DNA of 57,071 nucleotides from Brevundimonas sp. (GCA_004296955.1 SCVB01000075.1:1-57071); one strand, 5' to 3'. Shown: positions 47,606-56,593, counted from the stretch's first letter. Notes: generated by a model from the sequence alone, not told the origin. Made by a program: numbers and translations.

Positions 47606-47621
47606 TAAGCACAAGTACTGT
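47606..47621. promoter_or_regulatory. Imperfect palindrome upstream of wrbA
   Basis: A 16-bp sequence reading GCACAAGTACTGTTGC matches its own reverse complement at 12 of 16 positions. It lies 26 bp before the wrbA ATG. It could be the site of a redox-responsive regulator. Confidence 0.25.
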
Positions 47622-47646
47622 TGCTAACACCTGCCCGGAGATCGTC

Positions 47647-48249
47647 ATGCCCCGTATCCTCGTCCTCTATCATTCCACCTACGGCCATATCGAAGCGATG
47701 GCGGAGGCGGTTGCGGAAGGGGCCCGGTCGGTCGAGGGCGCGCAGGTGGATATCAAACGCGTCCCGGAACTGGTCCCCGAGGAGCTGGCCCGGAAGAGCG
47801 GCTACAAGCTGGACCAGGCGGCGCCCCTCGCGACGGTCGACGACCTCGCCAACTATGACGCGGTCATCGTCGGCGCCGGAACGCGCTACGGCACGGCAGC
47901 GTCCCAGATGCGCAATTTCTGGGACCAGACCGGCGGCGCCTGGATGAAGGGCGCGCTCGTCGGCAAGGTCGGCTCCGCCTTCACCTCGACGGCGACCCAG
48001 CACGGGGGGCAGGAGACGACCCTGATCGGGCTGATCCAGACCCTGCTCCATCACGGCATGATCATCGCCGGACTGCCCTACGCCTGGGCCGGCCAGCAGC
48101 GGATGGACGAGATCACCGGTGGCAGCCCCTACGGCGCCACCACCATCACCGGCGGGGACGGTTCGCGCATGCCCAGCGACAACGAACTGGAGGGCGCGCG
48201 CTGGCAGGGCCGCTATGTCGCCGAAACAGCGAAGAAGCTGGTTGGCTGA
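47647..48249 (+). CDS. wrbA: NAD(P)H:quinone oxidoreductase WrbA
   Basis: 200 residues. Flavodoxin-like fold: [22 protein letters not shown] (FMN phosphate loop), [37 protein letters not shown] and [24 protein letters not shown]. Reduces quinones by two electrons in the cytoplasm, protecting against redox stress. Its stop overlaps the ygiD start (TGATG). Confidence 0.96.
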   Translation: MPRILVLYHSTYGHIEAMAEAVAEGARSVEGAQVDIKRVPELVPEELARKSGYKLDQAAPLATVDDLANYDAVIVGAGTRYGTAASQMRNFWDQTGGAWMKGALVGKVGSAFTSTATQHGGQETTLIGLIQTLLHHGMIIAGLPYAWAGQQRMDEITGGSPYGATTITGGDGSRMPSDNELEGARWQGRYVAETAKKLVG

Positions 48250-49004
48250 TGCGCCAGCCGGCGCTCTTCTTCGGTCACGGCTCGCCGATGAACGCCCTCG
48301 GCGGGCCGTATGCGGAGGCCTGGCGCGCCCTCGGCGAGGCGGTCGGCAAGCCCCGGGGCGTGGTCATGGTCTCGGCCCACTGGGAGACTGACGGCCTGGC
48401 GGTCACCGCCCAGGCGCAGCCGGAAACCATCCATGATTTCGGCGGCTTCCCTGACGCGCTTCATGCGATGCAATATCCGGCGCCGGGTTCGCCCGACCTG
48501 GCGACGCGGGTGTCACACCTGACCGGCGCCACGCCGACGATGCAGTGGGGACTGGATCACGGGACCTGGTCGGTGCTGGCCCATGTCTGGCCTGAAGCGG
48601 ACGTGCCGGTGGTCCAGCTGTCTTTGGACCGCCGCCTCGACGCCCGCGGCCATCACGCGCTGGCGAAGCGGCTGGCGCCCTTGCGGGACGAGGGCGTGAT
48701 CATCGCCGGCTCGGGCGATTTCGTGCACAATCTGCGCACCTGGAAGCGCGCCGGCGGCGAACCCTATGACTGGGCCGGACGCTTCAACGCGGCGGTCAAG
48801 GCGGCGTTGCTGCGCGGCGACGACGAGGCCCTGATCGACTGGGTCGGCCTGGCCGAAGATGCGCAACTCAGCGTGCCGACCGACGAACACTATCTGCCGC
48901 TGCTCTACGTCGCCGCCCAGCGCAGGCCAGGCGACGACGTCAGCTTCTTCAACGACGTCATCGAGGGCGGTTCGATCTCGATGACGGGCGTGCGGATCAG
49001 CTAG
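48249..49004 (+). CDS. ygiD: Class III extradiol dioxygenase, YgiD type
   Basis: 251 residues. Iron/zinc ligand motifs: ALFFGHGSPMNAL (His10), VSAHWETDG, IAGSGDFVHNLR and PTDEHYLPLLYVAA. Related to 4,5-DOPA dioxygenases and E. coli YgiD. Native substrate unknown. Co-transcribed with wrbA, hinting at quinone or catechol handling. Its end overlaps that of doxX by 4 bp. Confidence 0.88.
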   Translation: MRQPALFFGHGSPMNALGGPYAEAWRALGEAVGKPRGVVMVSAHWETDGLAVTAQAQPETIHDFGGFPDALHAMQYPAPGSPDLATRVSHLTGATPTMQWGLDHGTWSVLAHVWPEADVPVVQLSLDRRLDARGHHALAKRLAPLRDEGVIIAGSGDFVHNLRTWKRAGGEPYDWAGRFNAAVKAALLRGDDEALIDWVGLAEDAQLSVPTDEHYLPLLYVAAQRRPGDDVSFFNDVIEGGSISMTGVRIS

Positions 49005-49396
49005 GCTTTCCGCCGCATCATCGCGTCCACCGACCACGGACCCGGTCCGGCGGCGGCAAGATACAGGAAGACGAAACAGTACAGGGCGATCGTCTCGCCG
49101 CCGTTCTGGAGCGGCAGCAGGGCCTGGGTTCCATGCACGGCCCAGTAGCCGACGGCGCAGAAGCCGGACGCGAGGAAGGCGGCCGGCCGGCTGAACAGAC
49201 CGATCAGCAGCAGGACGCCGAGGATCAACTCCAGCGGACCGGACAGGCCGGGGAGGCTGAAGCCCGGAGCCGGCATCCCCTCCATGGCCGGGAAACCCAG
49301 CACCTTGGCCGTGCCGTGGGTGACGAACAGCAGGCCGGCGACGATGCGCAACAGGCTGAGAAGCTGGGGTTGGTACGCGGTGAACCGGTCGAACAT
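49001..49396 (-). CDS. DoxX family membrane protein
   Basis: 131 residues with AAGGAGGG 5 bases upstream of ATG 49396. Four membrane helices: LLRIVAGLLFVTHGTAKVLGFP, GPLELILGVLLLIGLFSRPAAFLASG, AVGYWAVHG. DoxX proteins are linked to thiosulfate or quinone-coupled respiration and redox stress. A perfect 23-bp palindrome lies 25 bp upstream of the start. Confidence 0.92.
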   Translation of the reverse strand: MFDRFTAYQPQLLSLLRIVAGLLFVTHGTAKVLGFPAMEGMPAPGFSLPGLSGPLELILGVLLLIGLFSRPAAFLASGFCAVGYWAVHGTQALLPLQNGGETIALYCFVFLYLAAAGPGPWSVDAMMRRKA

Positions 49397-49421
49397 GAAA
49401 CCCTCCTTTTGACATCCAGAT

Positions 49422-49444
49422 ACTGAAACAGAGTCTGTTTCAGT
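49422..49444. promoter_or_regulatory. Perfect 23-bp palindrome in the doxX promoter region
   Basis: ACTGAAACAGA and TCTGTTTCAGT mirror each other around one G. On the doxX strand a TTGAAC element ends at the palindrome edge (49450-49445) and the palindrome occupies the -35 to -10 space. Length and symmetry fit a TetR-type repressor dimer pair. No regulator gene lies next to it. Confidence 0.6.
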
Positions 49445-49457
49445 TCAATGGCGTACT

Positions 49458-51011
49458 TCAGGCGGCCTTCTCAAGCTCCGCCATCTGCTGGATCCGGACG
49501 TAGTCGGTCTTGCCGGTGCCCAGGACCGGCACCTCGGCCACGCGCATGATCTTCTTGGGCACGGCCAGTTCGGGGGCGCCGTGGCTGCGGGCCCATTCGG
49601 CCAGGCGGGCGACGTCGGCGTCGCGGCGGTCGGTGACCAGAACCAGCTTCTCGCCCTTGCGGCTGTCGGGGATGGAGACCACGGCGTGCCGCGCATCCGG
49701 CCAGACCGCGCTGGCCAGCCCTTCCACCGCCGTCAGGGAGACCATCTCCCCGCCGATCTTGGCGAACCGCTTGATCCGGCCCAGGATCGAGACATAGCCG
49801 TCCTTGTCGATATCGACGATGTCTCCGGTGTCATGCCACCCGCCTGCCAGCGGCTCGATGCTCTCGGGATCGTCCGCGGACAGATAGCCCTGCATGACGT
49901 TCGGCCCGCGCAGGAACAGTCGGCCGCCGTCGGGAATGCCGTCGACCGGGTCGATGCGCCATTCCATGCCCGGCATCATCTGACCGACGGTGCCGGGCCG
50001 GTTGCGGTCCGGATGGTTCACGGCGACCACGGGCGCCGCCTCGGTCGCGCCATAGCCCTCCAGAAGCTTGAGGCCGTGGAAGCGGGTGTTGAACAGGTGA
50101 TGGGTCTCGGGCCGCACCTTTTCCGCCCCGGCGACGACGAATTGCAGGGTGGCGAAATCGTCGGGCGCCGCGACCCGGGCGTACTGGTTCAGGAAGGTGT
50201 CGGTGGCGAACAGGATCGATGCCTTCACGTCCGGCAGCAGCTCGACGATCTGTTTGGCGTGCAGGGGCGACGGATACTGGAAGGCCTTCATGCCGTGCAG
50301 GATGGGCAGCAGCACCCCGCCGGTCAGGCCGAAACAGTGGAAGGTCGGCAGGGGATTGAACATCACCCATTCGGGCTTGAGGTCGATGTGCTGGGCCACC
50401 TGGCGGCAGTTGGCGACCAGGTTCCACTGGCTGAGCACCACGCCCTTGGGGGCGCCGAAACTGCCCGAGGTGAACAGGATCACGCCGGGCGACGAGGGAT
50501 CGGTCTTGACCCGGAACTGCTTCGGCATCAACCCGGCCATCAGGCCGTAGAGCTTGTCCGGCAGGCCGATGGTCTTGCGCACGTCGTCCAGCCAGACGAT
50601 CTCGGCGACCGTGCCCAGGTCCTCGAGCAGGTCCTCGAGTTTGGCCTGGGTGACGAACCGCTTGGCGCAGAGGATCTTCTTCACCCCGGCGGCCCGGATC
50701 GCCGCCTTGATGTTGTTCTGGCCCGAGGTGAAGTTGAGCATCACCGGGACCCGGCCGTGGGCGTGCAGGCCGTAGTAGGTGACCACCACCCCCGCGCTGG
50801 AAGGCAGCAGGATGCCAACGCGCTCGCCCGGTTGGGTCATGGCGGCGATCTTGCGCCCCAGCACGAAGGCGGCGCGGATCAGGCCGGTGTAGGTCAGCGG
50901 CTTGCGATCCAGATCCTCGAGGATCTCCTTGTCGCCGAACCGTTCGCGCGCGGCGATCAGACCGTCGAAGATGGTTTCCTCGCCGGCCTTGGAGTCCAGG
51001 GGTACGCGCAA
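49458..51011 (-). CDS. Acyl-CoA / acyl-ACP synthetase (AMP-binding)
   Basis: 517 residues from TTG 51011, which has GGAGG 6 bases upstream; ATG 51017 would have no spacing and TTG 51065 no signal. AMP-forming ligase motifs: GVILFTSGSFGAPKGVVLSQ (P-loop), YGATEAAPV, GWHDTGDI, GRIKRFAKIGGEMVSL and a C-terminal GTGKTDY with the catalytic Lys. The sequence resembles the C-terminal half of Aas (2-acyl-glycerophosphoethanolamine acylation), so it may activate fatty acids for phospholipid repair. Substrate uncertain. It ends 14 bp from the doxX palindrome. Confidence 0.88.
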   Translation of the reverse strand: MRVPLDSKAGEETIFDGLIAARERFGDKEILEDLDRKPLTYTGLIRAAFVLGRKIAAMTQPGERVGILLPSSAGVVVTYYGLHAHGRVPVMLNFTSGQNNIKAAIRAAGVKKILCAKRFVTQAKLEDLLEDLGTVAEIVWLDDVRKTIGLPDKLYGLMAGLMPKQFRVKTDPSSPGVILFTSGSFGAPKGVVLSQWNLVANCRQVAQHIDLKPEWVMFNPLPTFHCFGLTGGVLLPILHGMKAFQYPSPLHAKQIVELLPDVKASILFATDTFLNQYARVAAPDDFATLQFVVAGAEKVRPETHHLFNTRFHGLKLLEGYGATEAAPVVAVNHPDRNRPGTVGQMMPGMEWRIDPVDGIPDGGRLFLRGPNVMQGYLSADDPESIEPLAGGWHDTGDIVDIDKDGYVSILGRIKRFAKIGGEMVSLTAVEGLASAVWPDARHAVVSIPDSRKGEKLVLVTDRRDADVARLAEWARSHGAPELAVPKKIMRVAEVPVLGTGKTDYVRIQQMAELEKAA

Positions 51012-51186
51012 GTCCATCCTCCGTGCGGATGCGGTTGTTCCGCGTCCTGTTTGTTCAGCGATCAAACTAGAGCCGCCGGAACGCGTTGAAAAGGTATGTT
51101 ACCCGGCGTGAGCGCGAGGCCCGCCTTGCCTTCGCCCCGCGGAAGGACGACATAGCGGCTTCGCACAGCCCGGAGCCCGCGACGCC

Positions 51187-52149
51187 TTGGTCACGCTGAT
51201 CGACACCCTGACGAAGACGCCGGCCGAACTGCGTCACCCCGAGAAGCAGAACCGTCCGGAGACGGCGGTGCTGAAGAAGCCCGACTGGCTGCGCGTCAAG
51301 GCGCCCGGTTCGGGCCAGTACAATGCGACCCGCGCGATCGTGAAGGAGAAGGGCCTCCATACGGTCTGCGAGGAGGCCGCCTGCCCGAACATCGGCGAGT
51401 GCTGGAGCCAGAAGCACGCCACCCTGATGATCATGGGCGACACCTGCACGCGGGCCTGCGCCTTCTGCAACGTCAAGACCGGCCTGCCGCAGCCGCTGGA
51501 TCCGGAAGAGCCGGCCAAGGTCGGCCTGGCCGTGCGCGAAATGGGCCTGAACCACGTCGTTATCACCTCGGTTGACCGGGATGACGTCTCGGACGGTGGC
51601 GCGGCCCATTTCGCCGAGGTGGTGCGCCAGATTCGCCTGCAGGCGCCGAACACCACCATCGAGATCCTGACCCCCGACTTCCTGCGCAAGGACGGGGCGG
51701 CCGAGGTGATGATCGACGCCACGCCCGACGTGTTCAATCACAACCTCGAGACCGTGCCGCGGCTGTATCTGAAGATCCGGCCCGGGGCCCGCTACTTCCA
51801 CAGCCTGCGCCTGCTGCAGATGGTCAAGGAGCGCGACCCCAACCAGTTCACCAAGTCCGGCATCATGGTCGGCCTGGGCGAGACCCGCGAGGAGGTCATG
51901 CAGGTGATGGACGACATGCGCTCGGCCGGCGTCGACTTCATCACCATCGGCCAGTACCTGCAGCCGACCCGCAAACACGCCGCCATCGACCGCTTCGTCA
52001 CGCCGGAAGAGTTCAAGGCCTATGAGGCCATCGCCCGCGCCAAGGGCTTCCTGATGGTGTCGTCCTCGCCCCTGACCCGCAGTTCGCACCATGCCGGCGA
52101 CGACTTCGCCCGGCTGAGGGCGGCCCGGCTGGCGCAGACCGGACGCTGA
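51187..52149 (+). CDS. lipA: Lipoyl synthase LipA
   Basis: 320 residues from TTG 51187. Radical SAM enzyme that inserts two sulfurs into octanoyl-lipoyl domains. The auxiliary cluster motif is [12 protein letters not shown] and the radical SAM motif CTRACAFC, with the conserved C-terminal RSSHHAG serine. Length normal. Seven bases separate it from the next gene. No lipB is seen in this window. Confidence 0.98.
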   Translation: MVTLIDTLTKTPAELRHPEKQNRPETAVLKKPDWLRVKAPGSGQYNATRAIVKEKGLHTVCEEAACPNIGECWSQKHATLMIMGDTCTRACAFCNVKTGLPQPLDPEEPAKVGLAVREMGLNHVVITSVDRDDVSDGGAAHFAEVVRQIRLQAPNTTIEILTPDFLRKDGAAEVMIDATPDVFNHNLETVPRLYLKIRPGARYFHSLRLLQMVKERDPNQFTKSGIMVGLGETREEVMQVMDDMRSAGVDFITIGQYLQPTRKHAAIDRFVTPEEFKAYEAIARAKGFLMVSSSPLTRSSHHAGDDFARLRAARLAQTGR

Positions 52150-52156
52150 GCCCGGC

Positions 52157-52612
52157 TTGGCGGTCCACCGCGTCACCAAAATCCTGCCCTGGGCGCCCGA
52201 GCAACTGGCCGCGCTGGTCGCGGACGTGCGCGCCTATCCCGAGTTCGTGCCCTGGGTGACGGCCATGCGGACCTGGAGCCCGCGCGAGGAAGCTCCCGGC
52301 GTGAGCCTTCTCGACGCCGAGGCGTCGGTCGGCTTCTCCTTCCTCAAGGAGCGGTTCTCGACCTGGGTGCGGCATGACCGGAACCGCCATATGGTCGAGG
52401 TCGGCCTGATCCGCGGGCCGTTCCGGCACCTCAAGAACCGCTGGGAATTCTTCCCCGACCCGGCCGGGACGCGGGTCGAGTTCATGATCGACTTCGCCTT
52501 CAAGTCCAGGCTGCTGGACGGCATGCTCCACGCCAATTTCGACCGCGCGGTCGGCAGGCTGATGCACTGTTTCGAGGCGCGGGCGGCCAGCCTGTACGGC
52601 CCGAAGGCATGA
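52157..52612 (+). CDS. RatA/Coq10-type SRPBCC protein
   Basis: 151 residues from TTG 52157. The pattern LPWAPEQLAALVADVRAYPEFVPWV and FLKERFSTWV matches the Coq10/RatA family, whose members bind quinones or lipids (Coq10) or inhibit ribosome assembly (RatA in E. coli). In alphaproteobacteria the gene commonly follows lipA. Ubiquinone binding is the likelier role. ATGA overlap with the FAD oxidoreductase. Confidence 0.88.
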   Translation: MAVHRVTKILPWAPEQLAALVADVRAYPEFVPWVTAMRTWSPREEAPGVSLLDAEASVGFSFLKERFSTWVRHDRNRHMVEVGLIRGPFRHLKNRWEFFPDPAGTRVEFMIDFAFKSRLLDGMLHANFDRAVGRLMHCFEARAASLYGPKA

Positions 52613-53721
52613 GCTTCGACTTCGACGCCGTGGTGGTCGGCGCCGGCGCGGTCGGCCTCGCCTGTGGCCGGGCGCTGGCGAGGCGGGGGCTGTCGGTGCT
52701 GGTGCTGGAGAAGGAGCCCCACATCGGCCAGGGCGTGTCCTCGCGAAACTCCGAAGTCATCCACGGCGGCCTCTATTATCCGACCGGTTCGCTGAAGGCG
52801 CGGTTCTGCGTCGAAGGGCGGCGGTCGCTCTACGCCTTCCTCGACAGCCGCAAGGTCGACTTCCGCAAATGCGGCAAGCTGGTGGTGGCTACGAACGAGT
52901 CCGAGGTCGAACGGATCGAGGCCATCTTCCAGCAGGCGACGGCCAACGGCGTCGAGGGGCTTGAACATCTGACCGGCGACCAGGCCCGGGCGCTGGAGCC
53001 GGGCCTCAACGCCCACGCCGCCATCCTCTCGCCGGAGAGCGGGGTGTTCGACAGCCACGGCTACATGCTGGCGCTGCAGGGCGAGATCGAGGCGGCCGGC
53101 GGCTCCGTGGTGGTCTCCACCCCGTTCGAGCGGGCCGAACCGCTGCCCGGCGGCGGCTTCAGGATCACGGCGGGCGGGGAGGGCGGGGCGACCCTGACCA
53201 CCCGGCTGCTGGTCACGGCGCCGGGACTGGCCTCGCAGGCTGTCGCGGCCCGGATCGAGGGCTATCCCGCCGACCGCATCCCGGCCGGTCATTTCGGAAA
53301 AGGCGTCTATTTCCGCCTGACCGGCAAGGCGCCGTTCGAGCGGCTGATCTATCCGCCGCCGATCCCCGGCGCGCTCGGCACCCACTATCGCAAGGACCTC
53401 GGCGGTCAGGCCGTATTCGGTCCCGACCTCGTCTATGTCGAGACCGAGGACTATGCCGTCGATCCGGCCAAGGCGGAGGAATTCGCCGGCTACATCCGCC
53501 GCTTCTGGCCCGGCCTGCCCGACGGCGCCCTGACCCCCGACTACGCCGGCATCCGGCCCAAGCTGCATGGGCCGGGCGAGGCCCAGCCGGATTTCCAGCT
53601 TCACGGCCGCGACGTCCACGGCCTCGACGGGCTGGTCGCCCTGTTCGGCATCGAAAGCCCCGGCCTGACCAGCTCGCTTGCGATCGGCGAGGCGGTCGGC
53701 GAAATGCTGGCCCATGACTGA
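52609..53721 (+). CDS. FAD-dependent oxidoreductase, L-2-hydroxyglutarate oxidase-like
   Basis: 370 residues. The dinucleotide-binding loop is VVVGAGAVGLACGRALARRG at the N-terminus, then SSRNSEVIHGGLYYPTGSLKARFCVEG, typical of LhgO-like DAO-family oxidases, and FGIESPGLTSSLAIGEAV near the end. Likely oxidises a 2-hydroxy acid and passes electrons to the membrane quinone pool. Substrate by homology only. Overlaps its neighbours on both sides. Confidence 0.85.
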   Translation: MSFDFDAVVVGAGAVGLACGRALARRGLSVLVLEKEPHIGQGVSSRNSEVIHGGLYYPTGSLKARFCVEGRRSLYAFLDSRKVDFRKCGKLVVATNESEVERIEAIFQQATANGVEGLEHLTGDQARALEPGLNAHAAILSPESGVFDSHGYMLALQGEIEAAGGSVVVSTPFERAEPLPGGGFRITAGGEGGATLTTRLLVTAPGLASQAVAARIEGYPADRIPAGHFGKGVYFRLTGKAPFERLIYPPPIPGALGTHYRKDLGGQAVFGPDLVYVETEDYAVDPAKAEEFAGYIRRFWPGLPDGALTPDYAGIRPKLHGPGEAQPDFQLHGRDVHGLDGLVALFGIESPGLTSSLAIGEAVGEMLAHD

Positions 53722-54244
53722 GATCACGATCCGCGACGCCGTCGCCGCCGACATTCCGGCCCTGCACGCCCTGATCGAGAGCGCCTATCGCGGCGAGGCC
53801 TCGCGCGCGGGCTGGACCACCGAGGCGGATCTGCTGGACGGCCAGCGCACCGACCCGGACGACCTGGCCGCCATTCTCGCCGACCCGAAGCAGGCCATGC
53901 TGTCCGCTTGGCGCGGCGCGGAACTGGTCGGCTGCATCCTGATCGCCGACCGAGGCGAGGGGACGGGCTATTTCGGCATGCTGTCCGTCAGCCCGACGTT
54001 GCAGGGAGGCGGTCTGGGGCGCCGGCTGGTGACAGCCGCGCAGGCTGCGCTGGCCGATCGCTTCGGCGCGCGGCGGGTGCGCATTTCCGTCTTTCCCCAC
54101 CGGAAGTCCCTGATCGCCTGGTACGAGCGGCTCGGTTATCGCCAGACGGGAGACACCCTGCCATTCCCCTACGGCAATCCCCGGTTCGGCCTGCCCAAAC
54201 GCGACGACCTGTATTTCATCGTCATGGAACGCGAACTGGTCTGA
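53714..54244 (+). CDS. GNAT family N-acetyltransferase (1)
   Basis: 176 residues from ATG 53714, overlapping the oxidoreductase end by 8 bp. GNAT core: RDAVAADIPALHALIESAYRG, acetyl-CoA loop LSVSPTLQGGGLGRRLV (Q/R-x-x-G-x-G/A) and SVFPHRKSLIAWYERLGY. Substrate unknown. It is followed 4 bp later by a second GNAT gene. Confidence 0.88.
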   Translation: MTEITIRDAVAADIPALHALIESAYRGEASRAGWTTEADLLDGQRTDPDDLAAILADPKQAMLSAWRGAELVGCILIADRGEGTGYFGMLSVSPTLQGGGLGRRLVTAAQAALADRFGARRVRISVFPHRKSLIAWYERLGYRQTGDTLPFPYGNPRFGLPKRDDLYFIVMERELV

Positions 54245-54248
54245 ACCG

Positions 54249-54788
54249 GTGGAAATCCGCACCCCCCGCCTGACCCTGCGCTCCGCCCGCCCGGACGATC
54301 TGGAGGCCATCCACGCCGTCCTGTCGGACCCGCGCGCCACCCGCTGGTGGTCGACCCCGCCGCACGAAACGCTCGATCAGACCCGGGCCTGGCTCGAGGG
54401 CATGATCGCCAACGGGCCCGACCATCCGGACTTCGTCATCGAGCGGGACGGCCGCGTCATCGGCAAGGCCGGCTTCTACGCGATGCCCGACATCGGCTAC
54501 ATCCTGCATCCGGACGCCTGGGGGCAGGGGCTGGCGGTCGAGGCCGCGGGCGCCGCCATCGACCATGTCTTCCAGACCCGCGATCTCGACATCCTGACCG
54601 CCGACGTCGATCCGGAGAACGCCGCCTCGATTCGGCTGCTGGAACGGCTGGGATTCGTCCGCACCGGCTTTGCGGAACGCACATGGAACGTGGGCGGGGA
54701 GTGGAAGGACAGCCTGTATTACAGCCTCAGCCGCGCCGGGCGGCAAGCCGCCCGGTCTGCGGAAGAACGGCGCGGCTCCGGCGGCTAG
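54249..54788 (+). CDS. GNAT family N-acetyltransferase (2), RimJ/RimL-like
   Basis: 179 residues from GTG 54249. Starts EIRTPRLTLRSARPDDLEAIHAVLSDP, the usual RimJ/RimL-type opening. The acetyl-CoA loop is AWGQGLAVEAAGAAIDHVF, then DVDPENAASIRLLERLGFVRTGF. It may acetylate a protein N-terminus or a small molecule. Its end overlaps that of the opposite gene by 4 bp. Confidence 0.88.
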   Translation: MEIRTPRLTLRSARPDDLEAIHAVLSDPRATRWWSTPPHETLDQTRAWLEGMIANGPDHPDFVIERDGRVIGKAGFYAMPDIGYILHPDAWGQGLAVEAAGAAIDHVFQTRDLDILTADVDPENAASIRLLERLGFVRTGFAERTWNVGGEWKDSLYYSLSRAGRQAARSAEERRGSGG

Positions 54789-55438
54789 AGCACCTCGACC
54801 CAGCCGTCGCCCAGATAGTCGCCGCGCTTGCCGAAGCAGAACAGGCCGAGCCGTTCCGCCGAGTCCTGCCCCCGTTCCGAGGACCAGCGCACCTGCTTGC
54901 ACGGCCAGTCGCCGACCGGGCTCTCGCCGATGACGGTGAGGGCCAGGCGGGCGCCCGAGGCGCCGTTCCAGCGGATGGCCTCTCCGACCGCCATCTCGCC
55001 GATGCGGCGCTCCAGCGCGCCGAGGCCGGACACGGAGGAGACGTGGTGCTTGATCCAGGAGTCATAGGCGCGGCCGCCCTCGCAGTCGTCGCAGGGGACC
55101 ACGTTGAAGGCGTCGAACTCGGCCTCGGCGCCTTCCTGTTCGGGCGAGAACTCCAGTTGATAGGGACCGCGCAGATCGGAACTGTAGTTGACCGGGGACG
55201 GGTCGGCGAAGGTCATGGCCGGTCCGCGGGCGATCGGCCGCCGCCCCGCCTCCTCAGCCTCGGCCTCCTCCCGCTCCGGTTCGGGCGCCTGTTCCGGGCG
55301 GGCGTCCAGCAGGCCGGCGACGGCGCCCCGCGCGGCGGTTTCGGCGGCCCCGCGGGCCGCGCGTTCAAGCCAGCTCTGGGCCGAGGCGGGGGAGGCGGCC
55401 AGGATGGCGGCGGCGACAAGAAGCGAGCGAGTGACCAT
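54785..55438 (-). CDS. Exported four-cysteine protein (CxxCEGG family), paralogue of the gene at 23104
   Basis: 217 residues. Signal peptide 1-20 (ASPASA), then an amphipathic helix (WLERAARGAAETAARGAVAGLL) and an acidic Pro-rich linker. The C-terminal domain has CDDCEGGRAYDSWIKHH, ESPVGDWPCKQVRW, LFCFGKRGDYLGDGWVEVL. The four cysteines and the ends match the island copy at 23104-23754 closely. No known family. It stands alone here, convergent with the acetyltransferase genes. Confidence 0.65.
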   Translation of the reverse strand: MVTRSLLVAAAILAASPASAQSWLERAARGAAETAARGAVAGLLDARPEQAPEPEREEAEAEEAGRRPIARGPAMTFADPSPVNYSSDLRGPYQLEFSPEQEGAEAEFDAFNVVPCDDCEGGRAYDSWIKHHVSSVSGLGALERRIGEMAVGEAIRWNGASGARLALTVIGESPVGDWPCKQVRWSSERGQDSAERLGLFCFGKRGDYLGDGWVEVL

Positions 55439-55701
55439 TGATTCTTCCTCTTTGCGGGAAGCTTGGCTGTTAGGAAGCGCGGTTTGTCCGGGCCAGTGAA
55501 TACGGGGTAAGGTCGTGCCGACTTCCTGCCACGATTAGCCGGGCCGCGGCGGATTCGGGCACCCGGCGCCGTCGTTCGAGCCGGCGCTTGAAAACCCGCC
55601 CGGGTTCAGGCATAAGCCCGCCCTCGCAGGCGGCTCTTTCGGGCCGCCGCTGTTGTTTTCGCGCCTCCGCCGGCGCCACCCTTGAGAAGATTGAGACGGA
55701 C
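55439..55701 (+). other. rpmF leader region with two hairpins
   Basis: AACCCG and CGGGTT (55593-55606) form a short stem, and GGCGGC/GCCGCC near 55638-55657 form another, followed by TGTTGTTTTC. The latter could be an attenuator in front of the L32 gene. A 47-codon basic reading frame also lies on the minus strand (55470-55613). No other gene is seen. Confidence 0.35.
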
Positions 55702-55884
55702 ATGGCCGTTCCGAAGCGCAAAGTATCGCCCTCGCGTCGCAACATGCGCCGCTCGCACGACTCGCTGGGCTCCAACCCGCACGTCGAGGACAAGGACACG
55801 GGCGAGCTGCGCCGCTCGCACCACATCGACCTGAAGACCGGCACCTATCGCGGCCGCCAGGTCCTGACGCCCAAGGAAGACTAG
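55702..55884 (+). CDS. rpmF: 50S ribosomal protein L32
   Basis: 60 residues. [22 protein letters not shown] is the canonical L32 beginning and CHxC-type zinc cysteines are absent, as in many alphaproteobacteria. A strong intrinsic terminator follows 30 bp after the stop. yceD and plsX, frequent neighbours, are not in this window. Confidence 0.97.
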   Translation: MAVPKRKVSPSRRNMRRSHDSLGSNPHVEDKDTGELRRSHHIDLKTGTYRGRQVLTPKED

Positions 55885-55913
55885 GTCTTTCCAGTCCGTT
55901 CGATGACTGAATG

Positions 55914-55942
55914 ACGGCGCGCGGTTCACCGCGCGCCGTTTT
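55914..55942 (+). terminator. Intrinsic terminator after rpmF
   Basis: ACGGCGCGCGGT and ACCGCGCGCCGT form a stem of up to 12 bp with a tiny loop (effectively TTCA closed by GG/CC), followed by a TTTT run. This is the clearest rho-independent terminator in the window. Confidence 0.85.
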
Positions 55943-55977
55943 CATGCGTTGTACCTCCCACCCAATGGAGTTGCGCC

Positions 55978-56580
55978 ATGATCCGCCGCCTGATGCTGAC
56001 CACCGCCGTCCTCGCGCTCGCCGCCTGTGGCGCGCCGGACCCCGAGACGACGCCCGCGCCGGCGCCAGATCCTGCTCCGACCCCCGCGCCCACGCCCGCC
56101 GCAAACGTCTTGACGGCCCAGGGCTTCGGCCCCCTGCGCATCGGCATGACCCGGGCCGAGGTCGAGGCGGCGCTGGGCCCCGACGCCAACCCCGACGCCG
56201 TCGGCGGCCCCGATCCGGAAGCCTGCGACACCTTCCATCCGGTCCGGGCCCCGGAAGGCCTGACCGTCATGGTCGAGCAGGGCGTGTTGACCAGCATCTG
56301 GCTGCAGAACGGGTCCACGCTCAAGACCGACCGCGGCTTCGGCGTCGGCGACACGGCCACGGCGATCAAGGCCGCCTACGGACCGCTGGCCTATGTCTCG
56401 CCGCATAAATACGCCGCCGCCCCGGCTGAATACATCACGACGTGGAGCGTTGGCGGCGCGGCCGGCTATGTCCAGGACCCCTCGGCGCGCGGCATCGCCT
56501 ATCATATCGGCACGGACGGTCGGGCCGAGCACGTCGCCGCCGGCGGGCCCAGCATCCAGTATGTCGAGGGCTGCGCCTGA
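55978..56580 (+). CDS. Putative lipoprotein with SmpA-like motif
   Basis: 200 residues. Signal sequence with lipobox LAAC; Cys17 would be lipidated. A Pro/Ala-rich tether (PAPAPDPAPTPAPTPAA) precedes the folded part. FGPLRIGMTRAEVEAALG resembles the repeated small domain seen in SmpA/BamE-like lipoproteins. Two more cysteines (EACDTF, EGCA at the end). Function unknown. A hairpin lies between it and eno. Confidence 0.75.
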   Translation: MIRRLMLTTAVLALAACGAPDPETTPAPAPDPAPTPAPTPAANVLTAQGFGPLRIGMTRAEVEAALGPDANPDAVGGPDPEACDTFHPVRAPEGLTVMVEQGVLTSIWLQNGSTLKTDRGFGVGDTATAIKAAYGPLAYVSPHKYAAAPAEYITTWSVGGAAGYVQDPSARGIAYHIGTDGRAEHVAAGGPSIQYVEGCA

Positions 56581-56593
56581 CGGTTGGCGATTC

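Noticed and set aside
55500-55600. T-loop-like GTTCGAG resembling a tRNA
   Set aside because: No acceptor stem or anticodon arm can be folded around it on either strand.
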